DNA of 64,000 nt from Paraburkholderia sp. IMGN_8 (GCF_038050405.1 NZ_CP150901.1:2852001-2916000), one strand, 5' to 3'; counted from the stretch's first letter, positions 45,133 through 54,342 are shown. The notes: generated from the sequence alone by a model not told the origin. Made by a program: numbers and translations.

Positions 45133-46173
45133 TCAGAACGTGATCTGCACTTTCATCTGCGCGCTGCGATCCGCCGCAAGATCGAATGCCTCGATCGCGC
45201 GCTCGACAGGCAGCGTGGCGGTGATGATCGGCTTCACGTCAATGCGGCCTTCCTTGATGAGCCTTGCGGCCAGGGCATATTCGCCATGAAAGCGAAACGC
45301 GCCCTGCAGGCGGATTTCCTTGCCGACCAGCGCGTTGATCGGAATCGGCACGTCGCCGGTGACGCCGACCTGCACGATGGTGCCGCGCGGACGCAACGCC
45401 GGGATCACGTCCTTCAGCACAGCCGCCGCGCCGGTACATTCAATCGCGACATCGAAATAGCCCTTCTCCGCAGTGAATTCGTCCGCCTTCAGACCCCGCT
45501 CCATCGAGACGTTGAGCGTGCGACTGGCGCCCATTTCCGTGGCTTTCGCGAGCGGCGCGTCGTGGATGTCGGTGGCTACCACTTCGAGCGCGCCGGCATA
45601 GCGGGCGGCCGCCACCACCAGCGCGCCGATCGGGCCAGAACCAGTCACCAGCACACGCTTGCCGGTCACAGAACCGGCCTGACTGACCGCATGCAACGCG
45701 ACAGCCAAAGGTTCAGCGCAGGCCGCCTCGCCAAGCGAGACCGCGGTCCCGACAGGTTCGCATTGATATTCCTCGGCCGCGATCAGTTCGCGAAACGCGC
45801 CTTGACTGTGCGGGACTCGCATTGCGCTGCCGTAGAACCACATGTCCGCGCAATGCTGCTGTTCTCCTGCCAGACAGAACTTGCAATGTCCGCACGGGCG
45901 GCTCGGATTCAGCGCAATGCGATCGCCGGGTTTGACGCGGGAGACCTTGCCGCCGACAGCCTCGACTGTCCCCGCGACTTCATGACCGAGCACGATCGGT
46001 TGCTTCACGCGTACCACACCGAAGCCGCCATGCAGGTAATAGTGCAGGTCGGACCCGCAGATTCCGCCGGCGCCGATGCGAACCAGCACCTGGTTCTCCC
46101 CGATGTCCGCCACATCGACGGACTCTATCCGCAAATCCTTTTCTGCGTGCAATACGCAGGCGCGCGCTTCCAT
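45133..46173 (-). CDS. Zinc-dependent alcohol dehydrogenase (L-idonate 5-dehydrogenase-like)
   Basis: A 346-residue medium-chain dehydrogenase. Catalytic zinc ligands lie in AGGICGSDLHYYLHGGFG and LGHEVAGTVEAVG; the structural zinc cysteines are CGHCKFCLAGEQQHC. VLVTGSGPIGALVVAAARYAGA is the Rossmann loop. The sequence best fits L-idonate 5-dehydrogenases. ATG 46173 has AGGAG 6 bp upstream; the longer frame overlaps the transporter end. It likely oxidises a sugar acid for the pathway with the SDR and ManD-like enzymes. Confidence 0.9.
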   Translation of the reverse strand: MEARACVLHAEKDLRIESVDVADIGENQVLVRIGAGGICGSDLHYYLHGGFGVVRVKQPIVLGHEVAGTVEAVGGKVSRVKPGDRIALNPSRPCGHCKFCLAGEQQHCADMWFYGSAMRVPHSQGAFRELIAAEEYQCEPVGTAVSLGEAACAEPLAVALHAVSQAGSVTGKRVLVTGSGPIGALVVAAARYAGALEVVATDIHDAPLAKATEMGASRTLNVSMERGLKADEFTAEKGYFDVAIECTGAAAVLKDVIPALRPRGTIVQVGVTGDVPIPINALVGKEIRLQGAFRFHGEYALAARLIKEGRIDVKPIITATLPVERAIEAFDLAADRSAQMKVQITF

Positions 46174-46231
46174 GAAAAACTCCTGTTTCAATAATTTCGT
46201 TGGAGCCAAAGACCTCGCTGCTTCACGCGGC

Positions 46232-47560
46232 TCATTCGGGCAGCACGATGCGTTCGATCTTGCCGACGATAAACACATAAGACAGCGCGCCGATCAGCGC
46301 CAGTGAACCGATAAATACCAGCGCTGATTCGAAGTGTCCGTCCTTGACCAGCACGCCGATCATGATCGGCACGGCGACGGCCGAGAGATTGCCCATGAAG
46401 TTGAACATGCCGCCGGTGAGGCCGATCAGGCTCTTCGGCGCGAGCGCTGAGACAAACGCCCAGGTGATCGACGCCATGCCGTTACCGAAGAACGCCAGTG
46501 ACATGAAGAGAATGATGGCGGTCTGGTCCTGAACATAGTTGGCGCCGACGATCGACGTGGCGAGCACGAGGCCGGTAATGACGGGCACCTTGCGCGCAAA
46601 GCCGACCGAGAACCCGCGTCTAAGCAAAAAGTCCGACAGAAACCCTGAACAGAGAATCCCGACATAGGCCGCGAGGAACGGAACCGATGCCATGAAACCC
46701 ATTTTGATGGTCGTCATCCCGCGATACTTGACGAGATAGGTTGGGAACCATGTGAGGAAGAACCACAGGATCGACGACAGGCAAAACTGGCCGATGAACA
46801 CGCCCCAGATATTGCGGTTCTTCAGCACATGTTTGAAATCGGCCCAACCGCCGTTCCTCGCGCTGCCCTGCTCGCCGACATCGACCAGAGCGCCGCCCTG
46901 GCGGATGTAATCGAGTTCGGCGGCGTCAGCTTTGCTGTCCTTCGGATCGCGGTAGAAAATGAACCACACAATGCTATACACGACACCTGCTGCGCCCGTG
47001 AAGAACAGCATGCCGCGCCAGCCGAACGTGGCCTGAACATAGACGAGCAGCGGCATGAAAAACGCGATGCCGACGTACTGCCCAGAGGTGTAGAACGCAA
47101 TCGCAGTCGCTCGCTCACGCTCGGGAAACCACGTTGTGACGACACGGTTATTGGTCGGATACGAAGGCGCTTCGAACGTGCCGAGCAACACCCGCAAGCC
47201 GAAAAGCATCGAGAAGCCATTCACGGCCGCCTGCAGGCAGGTCGCCACAGACCATCCGCACAGCAGGATCGCATACAGGAGGCGCGGCTTCACGCGATCG
47301 ACAAGCATCCCGCCTGGAATCTGCAGAATCGCGTACGACCAGCCGAACGCCGAGAAAATCAGCCCGAGTTGCACAGGACTCAGATTCAGGTCGCGTCCGA
47401 GCAGCGGAGCCGCCAGCGAAAGATTGCTGCGGTCCATGTAGTTGACCGCGATGCCGAGGAACAGTAGGAAACCGACAACGAAACGTCTTTTCGTGGCTTT
47501 GGCCGCGACCGCGGATCGCGCCTGCCCGTTGCTCAAGGTGGATGTGCTTTGGAATTTCAT
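46232..47560 (-). CDS. MFS sugar-acid transporter (ACS family), 1
   Basis: A 442-residue transporter with 12 predicted helices. FLLFLGIAVNYMDRSNLSLAAPLL and GWSYAILQIPGGMLVDRVKPRLL are typical of the anion:cation symporter group that moves glucarate, galactonate or hexuronates. ATG 47560 has AGGGA 6 bp upstream. It follows a second ACS-type transporter by 107 bp in the same operon, an unusual tandem pair. Substrate probably the sugar acid degraded by the operon. Confidence 0.9.
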   Translation of the reverse strand: MKFQSTSTLSNGQARSAVAAKATKRRFVVGFLLFLGIAVNYMDRSNLSLAAPLLGRDLNLSPVQLGLIFSAFGWSYAILQIPGGMLVDRVKPRLLYAILLCGWSVATCLQAAVNGFSMLFGLRVLLGTFEAPSYPTNNRVVTTWFPERERATAIAFYTSGQYVGIAFFMPLLVYVQATFGWRGMLFFTGAAGVVYSIVWFIFYRDPKDSKADAAELDYIRQGGALVDVGEQGSARNGGWADFKHVLKNRNIWGVFIGQFCLSSILWFFLTWFPTYLVKYRGMTTIKMGFMASVPFLAAYVGILCSGFLSDFLLRRGFSVGFARKVPVITGLVLATSIVGANYVQDQTAIILFMSLAFFGNGMASITWAFVSALAPKSLIGLTGGMFNFMGNLSAVAVPIMIGVLVKDGHFESALVFIGSLALIGALSYVFIVGKIERIVLPE

Positions 47561-47667
47561 CAGCGGTCCCTTTGATTTGCTTGCCTGCCGCACAGGCAGG
47601 CGGCTGCCAGTCCTGCCCGGCTTGATGCGCCGGGAACGCAGGACTGGCGCGGGCAATTCGTTGAGCC

Positions 47668-48960
47668 TTACGTGCGACGCAGCGAGAGCGATCCTTCACG
47701 CTTCGCCTGCTCCTCCGAATACGCGGGCACGGTGATCATCAGGATGACCGAGAGCAGCAGAGCGCCCGCCATGAAGATGTATGAAACGGCGGGGCTGCCG
47801 GTCGCGCCGTTCAGATAGCCGACCACCCACGAACCGCAGAACGCGCCGAGCGCTCCGCACGCGTTGATAAGGCCAATCGCGCCGCCCAGCACGTTGCTAG
47901 GAATCAGCTCCGGCACGAGCGCGAAGAACGGACCATACGGTGCATACATCGTCGCACCCGCCACCACCAGCAGCGCAAACGAAATCCAGAAGTGCGACCC
48001 GCCGATCAGATACGAAGCCACGAATGCGATGGTCCCGATCAGCAGCAGCGGCCAGACGAACAGCTTGCGATTGCGCGTCTTATCCGAAAGCCAGGACGCG
48101 AGCAACATCAGAATGATCGCGGCAAGATACGGAACGGCGGCCAGCCAGCCGACCGACACGATATCGATCGTCGAAGCGGCCTTGAGAATCGACGGCAGCC
48201 ACATGATGAAGCCGTACACGCCGACGCTCCACAGCGCGTGAATCGCGCAGCACTTCAGCACGATCGACGAACGGAACGCCGCCTTGTAATCGCGCACCGG
48301 CGCGATGTGCGCCTGCTCGGCCTTCAGACGCGCGTCGAGTTCGGTCTTTTCGGCGGCGGTCATCCAGGGCGCGTCGGCCGGCCGATCCTTCACCGTGAAC
48401 CACCAGACCACCGCCCATGCGAGCGCCGGCAAGCCTTCAAGGACGAACATCTCGCGCCATCCGAAACTGTGCACCAGATAGCCCGATACCACCGACATCC
48501 ACAGCACCGTCACCGGATTGCCGAGAATCAGGAACGTGTTGGCGCGCGAGCGTTCGCTGCGCGTGAACCATCGGCTGATGTACATCAGCATCGACGGCAT
48601 CACGGCCGCCTCCACCACGCCAAGCACGAAGCGCAAGGCCATCAGCATCGGAATGTTGCTGACCATGCCGGTTGCCGCGGCGCACAGTCCCCACAGGATC
48701 AGGCTGAAGAAGATCAGCTTCTTCACGCTGTTGCGCTGCGCGTAGATCGCGCCGGGCACCTGGAACAGGCAGTAGCCGAGAAAGAACAGCGAGCCGATCA
48801 GCGACGACGTGCCGTGCGTGATGCCGAGATCCCTGTCGATTCCGGCCGCCGCGGCGAAGCCGTAGTTCGCACGATCGAGATAGGCGAGGCTGTAAGTGAT
48901 GAAGATGATGGGCATCAGATACCACCATCTTTGGGTTGCTACGGGTTTGACGCTTTCCAT
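47668..48960 (-). CDS. MFS sugar-acid transporter (ACS family), 2
   Basis: A 430-residue transporter with 12 predicted helices, for example IIFITYSLAYLDRANYGFAAAAGID and GYCLFQVPGAIYAQRNSVKKLIF. It belongs to the same broad ACS/tartrate-type group as the next gene but the two share little sequence, so it is not a tandem duplicate. ATG 48960 has GGAG 5 bp upstream. It sits between the SDR gene (80 bp upstream) and the other transporter. Confidence 0.9.
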   Translation of the reverse strand: MESVKPVATQRWWYLMPIIFITYSLAYLDRANYGFAAAAGIDRDLGITHGTSSLIGSLFFLGYCLFQVPGAIYAQRNSVKKLIFFSLILWGLCAAATGMVSNIPMLMALRFVLGVVEAAVMPSMLMYISRWFTRSERSRANTFLILGNPVTVLWMSVVSGYLVHSFGWREMFVLEGLPALAWAVVWWFTVKDRPADAPWMTAAEKTELDARLKAEQAHIAPVRDYKAAFRSSIVLKCCAIHALWSVGVYGFIMWLPSILKAASTIDIVSVGWLAAVPYLAAIILMLLASWLSDKTRNRKLFVWPLLLIGTIAFVASYLIGGSHFWISFALLVVAGATMYAPYGPFFALVPELIPSNVLGGAIGLINACGALGAFCGSWVVGYLNGATGSPAVSYIFMAGALLLSVILMITVPAYSEEQAKREGSLSLRRT

Positions 48961-49040
48961 GATGTCTCCAGATCGGTGCGGCGTACGGACTATCTGATGC
49001 GAGTGGCTGTTTGTTTTGCTCTACTCGCGTGGACCTGCAT

Positions 49041-49808
49041 TTAAAGAACGGCCAGCCAGCCGCCGTCGACGTAGATAATCTGGCCGTTCACATAGCTCGA
49101 CGCCTGCGAAGCCAGATACACCGCCGTGCCGACGAGTTCTTCCGGCTTGCCCCAGCGTTGCGAAGGATTGCTGCTCTTGACCCAGGCGTCGAAAGCGGCG
49201 TTTTCGATCAGCGGCTTGTTCATGTCGGTCAGGATGTAGCCCGGAGCGATCGCGTTCGCCTGAATGTTCGACGCCGCCCACTCGGCGCTCATCGCGCGGG
49301 TCAGCATCTTGACGCCGCCCTTCGCCGCCGTATAGGCGCCTACGGTCGCGCGCGCGGCTTCGCTCGTGAGCGAGCCGATGTTAATGATCTTGCCGCCGGT
49401 GCCGCGCGCAATCATCCGTCGTGCGGCTTGCTTCGCAACGATGAATGCACTCGTCAGGTTCGTATCGATCACACGCTGCCAGTCGTTCAGTTCGAGTTCG
49501 ACGAGCGGCTTGCGAAACTGGATACCGGCGTTGTTGATCACGATATCGATCTGCACACCGTCCTTGTCCCATTGCGCGAATGCGTCGACGACAGCCCGTT
49601 CGTCGGTGACGTCGAACGCGCGGCCTTGTGCGTTGAATCCTTTGCTTTTGAGCCGGTCGACGGCTTCGTCAACCGTATCGGCGCGTGTGCCATTCAGGAC
49701 GACGCTGGCGCCCGCAGCCGCGAGTCCTTCTGCCAGTGCGAAGCCGATGCCGCGCGCCGAACCGGTGACGAGCGCCGTGCGGCCGCTCAGATCGAATAAC
49801 TGTGTCAT
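49041..49808 (-). CDS. SDR oxidoreductase (gluconate 5-dehydrogenase-like)
   Basis: A 255-residue short-chain dehydrogenase. TGSARGIGFALAEGLA is the NAD(P) glycine motif, NNAGIQFRKPL the NNAG motif, and IINIGSLTSEAARATVGAYTAAKGG supplies the Ser-Tyr-Lys triad. The pattern is close to gluconate 5-dehydrogenases (IdnO). With the L-idonate-dehydrogenase-like enzyme it would interconvert idonate, 5-keto-gluconate and gluconate. ATG 49808 has AGGA about 9 bp upstream. Confidence 0.9.
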   Translation of the reverse strand: MTQLFDLSGRTALVTGSARGIGFALAEGLAAAGASVVLNGTRADTVDEAVDRLKSKGFNAQGRAFDVTDERAVVDAFAQWDKDGVQIDIVINNAGIQFRKPLVELELNDWQRVIDTNLTSAFIVAKQAARRMIARGTGGKIINIGSLTSEAARATVGAYTAAKGGVKMLTRAMSAEWAASNIQANAIAPGYILTDMNKPLIENAAFDAWVKSSNPSQRWGKPEELVGTAVYLASQASSYVNGQIIYVDGGWLAVL

Positions 49809-49909
49809 GTGCTGATCCTCTCGATTCAGTTGCGAGGCGCGAGTGCGCCCCTCGCGACCATTGATACGTTCGCGATAACGTTAGTGTGGGGTCCTCGTTG
49901 GCGAGGCTG

Positions 49910-49957
49910 CCGGGCAGGCCGTTAGGCAGACCGCCTGGCAGCTAGCCAGGCAGTCAG
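49910..49957. repeat. Repetitive GGCAG-rich segment between gntR and SDR genes
   Basis: Four spaced GGCAG or AGGCAG units and a short dyad CCTGGC-AGCTA-GCCAGG (49934-49950) lie directly after the regulator stop. It may fold in the operon mRNA and affect expression between the regulator and the catabolic genes. Confidence 0.4.
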
Positions 49958-50677
49958 CTAGGCGGGCTGGTCGTTGGCGGTGCGATTCAGGGCGGCGCGG
50001 TCCTCGAAATCCTTCTCGGCACGCTCGATGAGTGTCAGCACAGCCTGTTCAGCCGCTGCCGGATCGCCATTCTCGATCGCGACGCAAAGCGCTTCGTGCA
50101 TCGGCAGCGAACGGGCCGGTCCACCGGCGATCTCGGAGCTGAGTTCGAAGCTCGTACGCAAGATCGCCGACAACGCGTTCTGCATCTGCTGGATGAACTG
50201 GTTGTGGCAGGCAGTGAGGACGGCGCCGTGAAACGCGAGGTCGGCGGGAACGTACTCGCCCCGGCCGGCGACCGCACGCTCCATTGCCTTGAATGCGCGC
50301 CGCACCGCGACGCGATCCTCTTCGGTCGCGCGCTTCGCAGCGAGCTTGGCCGCGTTCGGCTCGATGATCAGGCGCAGTTCCATCAGGTCTTCGACGAGAC
50401 TCGGCTCGGTGGCGCCCGCTCGCGCACGCCACGTGATCACGTCCGGATCGAACAATTGCCATTGCGAGCGCGGCAGCACGACCGTGCCGTAACGGCGGCG
50501 CACCTCGAGCATGCCCTTGGCGGAGAGCGATTTCATCGTCTCGCGGATGGTGATGCGGCTCACCTGCATCTGCTCGGCGAGAACGGGCTCGGCCGGCAGA
50601 ATATCGCCGGGCATGAATTTGCCTGAGCAAATCTGCTCGCCCATCTGATTTAGAACCTGCCTGTGCAAGGTTGCCAC
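49958..50677 (-). CDS. FadR-type GntR transcriptional regulator
   Basis: A 239-residue regulator. The N-terminal winged helix (GDILPAEPVLAEQMQVSRITIRETMKSLSAKGMLEV, within residues 22-57) is followed by an all-helical FCD ligand domain (MELRLIIEPNAAKLAAKRA, DLAFHGAVLTACHNQF). It starts with GTG 50677. First gene of the sugar-acid operon, and a perfect palindrome lies just 14 bp upstream, so it probably represses its own operon and is released by a pathway sugar acid. Confidence 0.92.
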   Translation of the reverse strand: MATLHRQVLNQMGEQICSGKFMPGDILPAEPVLAEQMQVSRITIRETMKSLSAKGMLEVRRRYGTVVLPRSQWQLFDPDVITWRARAGATEPSLVEDLMELRLIIEPNAAKLAAKRATEEDRVAVRRAFKAMERAVAGRGEYVPADLAFHGAVLTACHNQFIQQMQNALSAILRTSFELSSEIAGGPARSLPMHEALCVAIENGDPAAAEQAVLTLIERAEKDFEDRAALNRTANDQPA

Positions 50678-50691
50678 GATTTACTCTCTAG

Positions 50692-50705
50692 ATCATACGT
50701 ATGAT
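50692..50705. promoter_or_regulatory. Perfect 14-bp palindrome, likely GntR operator
   Basis: The sequence ATCATACGTATGAT is its own reverse complement. It lies immediately upstream of the GntR gene start codon. FadR-subfamily repressors bind short dyads of this sort, so it is the best candidate operator of the whole operon. No second copy was seen in the other operon gaps. Confidence 0.72.
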
Positions 50706-50809
50706 GTAGAAAGATAGGCGCATGGAGGCCTCGCTGCAATTCGGGTTGACCCCAGGGTTTAGGCGCGGCGCCCGGCAGGTTGGCGGTTGACGCGGCAGAG
50801 GAACACCAC

Positions 50810-51150
50810 TTACCCCGAACCGCCCGGCGGCTCGATCAGCGCCTTGTAGAAACACGGCGCCGCGCTGTCAGTCCCGTCCCGTGCAACGAAGCGCAACGCG
50901 TTGTGGCCCACCCAGTTGCCGTTCACGTAGAGGTCGGCGATGTACTCGCCAGGTTGCACCGGATTGCCGCGCTCGAAGCGCGATACGTCGACGCTCTGGC
51001 GTCTCGGCTTCATCAGGAACTGATCGTTGAACTGTACGTCGGCAACTATAGTCGAATCGGCGAACGCCAATGTCGGCCCCCAGGCCGCCAGCGCGCCGAG
51101 AATCAAGGCGTGGCTGCGCCTGAGCGCGTGAATTTCATTGTCATCCCCAT
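50810..51150 (-). pseudogene. Fragment of fimbrial usher (PapC N-terminal domain)
   Basis: The frame encodes a signal-like stretch (SHALILGALAAWGPTLAFA) and only the N-terminal domain of a chaperone-usher outer-membrane usher: VQFNDQFLMKPRRQSVDVSRFERGN, PGEYIADLYVNGNWVG. Ushers are about 800 residues, and here the frame stops after about 80 residues of usher. The only close ATG (MKFTRSG...) is in a different frame, so a frameshift also separates start and signal. A non-functional remnant of a fimbrial operon. Confidence 0.72.
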
Positions 51151-51253
51151 TGATAAGTAATGGCCTGCTATTGAAAAACGTATGTACGGCGGGTTCAGAA
51201 GTAGCGTTGCGCTCAAACCGACCGCGCCGGTGACTATTATCTGGATGGGGCAA

Positions 51254-51550
51254 AAAGCGGACGGTTAAACAATGTCATGCGGGGATGGGGGAAGTTTGAA
51301 ATAATGTTAAATAATTGATAATAAAGGATAAATTTTAATATCAAGGCTGAATTGGGTCGTATATAAGGCCGCCAGAGCCTCTCTGTCGCATCGAAAACCG
51401 GTAATCGCGTCGCCGCCTCAAGCTGACAAGACCGTATGGTTCGCTGAAATTTGGTTGTAAGTCGCCGTTGCTAGAGTCTCCGAGGTATTTTTCCGCTGAA
51501 TGCAGGACGGTTTTCTTGCGGACACGCAGAAAGGACAGGAGCGACAACCC
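51254..51550. other. Intergenic stretch with very AT-rich segment
   Basis: About 50 bp at 51295-51345 are nearly all A/T (ATAATGTTAAATAATTG and similar), in contrast to the GC-rich surroundings. No gene is supported. It sits upstream of both the usher remnant (minus) and the esterase (plus) and may be an old promoter or silencer region of the lost fimbrial genes. Confidence 0.5.
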
Positions 51551-52396
51551 ATGAATACAGCTCGTGCATTCTGGCTTATTCTGACGCTGCTTTTTACGAA
51601 CCCTGCTTGGGCATTTCAGTCCAGGGTCGTCGCCATTCCCAGCGCCGCGATGCATAAATCGTTCGAGGCGACCGTGGTGCTGCCCGACCAATATATCCGC
51701 GGCAAAGAAGCCGCCCGCTTCCCCGTTGTCTATCTGTTGCACGGCTCCGGCGGTGACTACACCGACTGGACCACGAATTCGCACATCGCCAGGTTGGCGG
51801 ACCGCTATCACGTGATCCTCGTGATGCCGGACGGCGGTCATGAAAGCTGGTACATCGACAGCCCGGTCGATCCGCGCAGCCGTTACGAAACGTACGTGGG
51901 TGCGGAAGTCGTGGCGTATATCGACTCGCATTTCCGCACGATTGCCGCGCGACAGTCACGCGCGATCACCGGTTTGAGCATGGGTGGCTTCGGCGCCTTG
52001 CACATCGCGCTGGACCGGCCGGACGCATTCGGTGCCGCCGGGAGCATCAGCGGCGCGGTCGATCCGCGCGGCTGCGAAGACGAGCCCGGCATCAACGAGG
52101 TATTCGGCGACCCCGCTCGACACGCTGCCTTCTGGAACAGCAAGGCGATCGTCGAAAATGCCCGCAGCTTTGAAAATGCCCATATCGCGCTGACTATCGA
52201 TTGCGGCGTCAACGACTCTTTCGTCACTTCGAATCGCACGCTGCATGAGCGGCTCGTCGAGCTCGGCGTGCCACACGATTACGCGGAACGTCCAGGCGGA
52301 CATACCTGGACGTACTGGGCGAATGCGGTCCAGTATCAGGTTCTCTTCTTCGCGACTTCATTCAAACGCAACGGCGGGTACGCGCAAAGTGCGTAG
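51551..52396 (+). CDS. Exported esterase (esterase D / S-formylglutathione hydrolase-like)
   Basis: A 281-residue alpha/beta hydrolase with a signal peptide (MNTARAFWLILTLLFTNPAWA). The core has FPVVYLLHGSGGDYTDW (oxyanion region), nucleophile GLSMGGFGAL (Ser about 140), acid in CGVNDSF and His in PGGHTWTYW. This is the esterase D/ antigen-85-like family that hydrolyses acyl esters; the exported location argues against formylglutathione. ATG 51551 has GGAG about 10 bp upstream. Single gene. Confidence 0.88.
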   Translation: MNTARAFWLILTLLFTNPAWAFQSRVVAIPSAAMHKSFEATVVLPDQYIRGKEAARFPVVYLLHGSGGDYTDWTTNSHIARLADRYHVILVMPDGGHESWYIDSPVDPRSRYETYVGAEVVAYIDSHFRTIAARQSRAITGLSMGGFGALHIALDRPDAFGAAGSISGAVDPRGCEDEPGINEVFGDPARHAAFWNSKAIVENARSFENAHIALTIDCGVNDSFVTSNRTLHERLVELGVPHDYAERPGGHTWTYWANAVQYQVLFFATSFKRNGGYAQSA

Positions 52397-52527
52397 ACGT
52401 GATGGGTTGGTTCGTTGCGCCGGCGCTGGGTAGCGCAACGAACGTGACGTGCGGCGTTGCTGATTGACCTTCTGCGGCGCTCTCCCGCTCCTGCTATCAA
52501 GGCAGAATACGCCCGGGTGCTTGCAAC

Positions 52528-52695
52528 TCATTGGGTACGATGCGGAACGTCGTCCGGGAAGGGGTATGGCGCGTGGGGGCCGGGCCATTCCGCTACCGGT
52601 GGTCCGCGCAACGCATCGCATCCAGCGAGACCGACCAGAAAGCCGCACGTGAGTAAACCGGCGAAAACGCGCCACATCGTCGCTCGAGCGTTCAT
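52528..52695 (-). CDS. Small lipoprotein, 55 residues
   Basis: A short minus-strand gene with a complete ribosome site (AGGAGGT at 52701-52707, 5 bp before ATG 52695). The protein starts MNARATMWRVFAGLL, has a hydrophobic core and a lipobox LAGC at residues 23-26 (lipidated Cys26), and a short Pro-rich mature tail (DALRGPPVAEWPGPH). It should be an inner- or outer-membrane-anchored lipoprotein. Function unknown; no family recognised. Confidence 0.72.
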   Translation of the reverse strand: MNARATMWRVFAGLLTCGFLVGLAGCDALRGPPVAEWPGPHAPYPFPDDVPHRTQ

Positions 52696-52865
52696 CGCAC
52701 ACCTCCTGCCATATGACGCAACGCTATTGCCTGGACCGCCGTTCGCTTCAAGGGAAACTTTCCTGGGCTCACCAGCAATGATCAGACAATTGACATCCGC
52801 GCCGGGGCAGGATGAATGCCGGGACTACACACCCCGACGCAGAAGACCATGATCTGCCGAAAATG

Positions 52866-52898
52866 AAAAAGCGGCGAGCGGATAAAATCCGTCGCCGC
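52866..52898 (-). terminator. Rho-independent terminator of porin gene 1
   Basis: Arms GCGGCGA (52871-52877) and TCGCCGC (52892-52898), with an inner GGAT/ATCC pair, form a hairpin followed on the minus strand by TTTTT (A run 52866-52870). It lies 50 bp after the porin stop. Confidence 0.82.
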
Positions 52899-52947
52899 CA
52901 TTCGGAGCACCTCGGTCAATGGAGGTGCTACGAGGAAATACCCCCGG

Positions 52948-54075
52948 TTAGAAGCGCGTGCGCACGCCGGTGGTCAGCTCGAGCTGGTTGGTCGCGCCAA
53001 AGGTGCTCCCCACCGTATAACCGCCATGCAGCTTCATGTAGTCGCCGGCGAGATACACTTCGGTTCGCTTGGACAGGTGATAGAAGACCGAACCGTACAG
53101 CGTTTCCTTGAAGCCGTTGTGGAGACCCGAGGTCGGATCGAACGCGCCGACGTTCGCGTTCGGAATATCGCCGCTGCTGTTGTACGCGGCGTTGTGCACG
53201 CGCATCTGCTGATAACCGAGTTCGTAGTCGAGCGGACCCTTCGGCGACAGTTTGAGCGACACCGTCCAGGCGTTGTCCTGGCGCTGGCCGAGCGCGCCCT
53301 GGTTGCCCAGGTAACGGAAGTAACCCGCGTTGGCGCGCAGAATGCCGAACGTGTAGTTGCCACCCACTGAGAACGACTGGTTGGTAAAGCCAACGCGGTT
53401 CACGTGGCTATAGAAGCCCGACACGTTGAACGGTCCGCCGTTGTAGCCGAGCGCAGCCTGATAGGTCGAGTTGGAGCCGAAGCTCGTCGAGTTGCCGAAT
53501 GCGTAGCCTGCGCTGGCGAAGATACCGTTGCTGAACAGCTTCTTCCACGCCACGCCATTGCTATAGCGCGTACCGGTCGGGCCGGCCGCGTAGAAAATCA
53601 TCTGCTTGAAGTTGTTCGAATTAGTAAAGCCACCTTCTTCCGTCGACAGTCTGGGGCTGCCATAGGCATCACCATAAATGGCTGCCGCGTCGCGGGCGAT
53701 TGTATTCTGGAACCCTGCCGTGATCTTGCCGAACGTGTCGTTCTCGATACCGACCCATGCGTCACGGTCGAAGATCTGGCCCGGATCTTCCATCTGGCCG
53801 TTGGCGACCACGAATTCACTCTCCAGGCGGAAAATGATCTTCGAACCGCCGCCGATATCTTCCGCGCCCTTCAGGCCCCAGCGGCTGCCGCTGAACCACG
53901 GTTCGCCGTCGTTGCCCATGCCGATGACGTGATTGCCGTTCGCATCCGCGTGCGTCCGATAGGTCGGGAAGCTCAGGTCCATCAGGCCGTAAAGCTGGAC
54001 GCTCGACTGTGCGTGCGCGCCGGTCGCGGCGAATGCGCCGGCCGTGACGGCCATCGCCAGATACTTTTTCTTCAA
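52948..54075 (-). CDS. OmpC-type porin, copy 1
   Basis: A 375-residue trimeric porin. A signal peptide (KKYLAMAVTAGAFAATGAHA) precedes a 16-strand barrel beginning SSVQLYGLMDLSF and including the SRWGLKGAEDIGGGSKIIFRLE motif; the protein ends in Phe (VRTRF), the outer-membrane assembly signal. It starts at TTG 54075 with GAGGAG 6 bp upstream. The protein is identical to that encoded at 62247-63374. Stop codon TAA; its own terminator follows. Confidence 0.95.
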   Translation of the reverse strand: MKKKYLAMAVTAGAFAATGAHAQSSVQLYGLMDLSFPTYRTHADANGNHVIGMGNDGEPWFSGSRWGLKGAEDIGGGSKIIFRLESEFVVANGQMEDPGQIFDRDAWVGIENDTFGKITAGFQNTIARDAAAIYGDAYGSPRLSTEEGGFTNSNNFKQMIFYAAGPTGTRYSNGVAWKKLFSNGIFASAGYAFGNSTSFGSNSTYQAALGYNGGPFNVSGFYSHVNRVGFTNQSFSVGGNYTFGILRANAGYFRYLGNQGALGQRQDNAWTVSLKLSPKGPLDYELGYQQMRVHNAAYNSSGDIPNANVGAFDPTSGLHNGFKETLYGSVFYHLSKRTEVYLAGDYMKLHGGYTVGSTFGATNQLELTTGVRTRF

Positions 54076-54222
54076 GATCGTCTCCTCAGATTACTACATT
54101 GAAATTTTCGTTTTTGCTGCACGCAGCGACGGCCAACCGATGAGTGCAATCCTAGTTACCTCAATCCTTCACGCTCCTTTCCCGTCTCACCTGTACAACT
54201 AAGTGAAATTACCGATGTACGA
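52950..54222 (-). repeat. 1.27-kb duplicated porin block, copy 1
   Basis: About 1273 bp, covering the porin gene and 147 bp upstream, are repeated at 62249-63521 in the same orientation. I count about 12 differences in the coding region, all synonymous, and 4 in the upstream part. The boundaries are sharp at the stop codon and about 147 bp before the start. Confidence 0.9.
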
Positions 54223-54342
54223 AGTAGCACCGGTGGCGCGTTATGAGGGGATCCCCGGCCGTCATGCTGAAATCGCGCAACGCGATCGGTGGCTTGCTGT
54301 CCTGCGAAATAAGACACATAAAAACGATCGGCAGGCGCCGGC

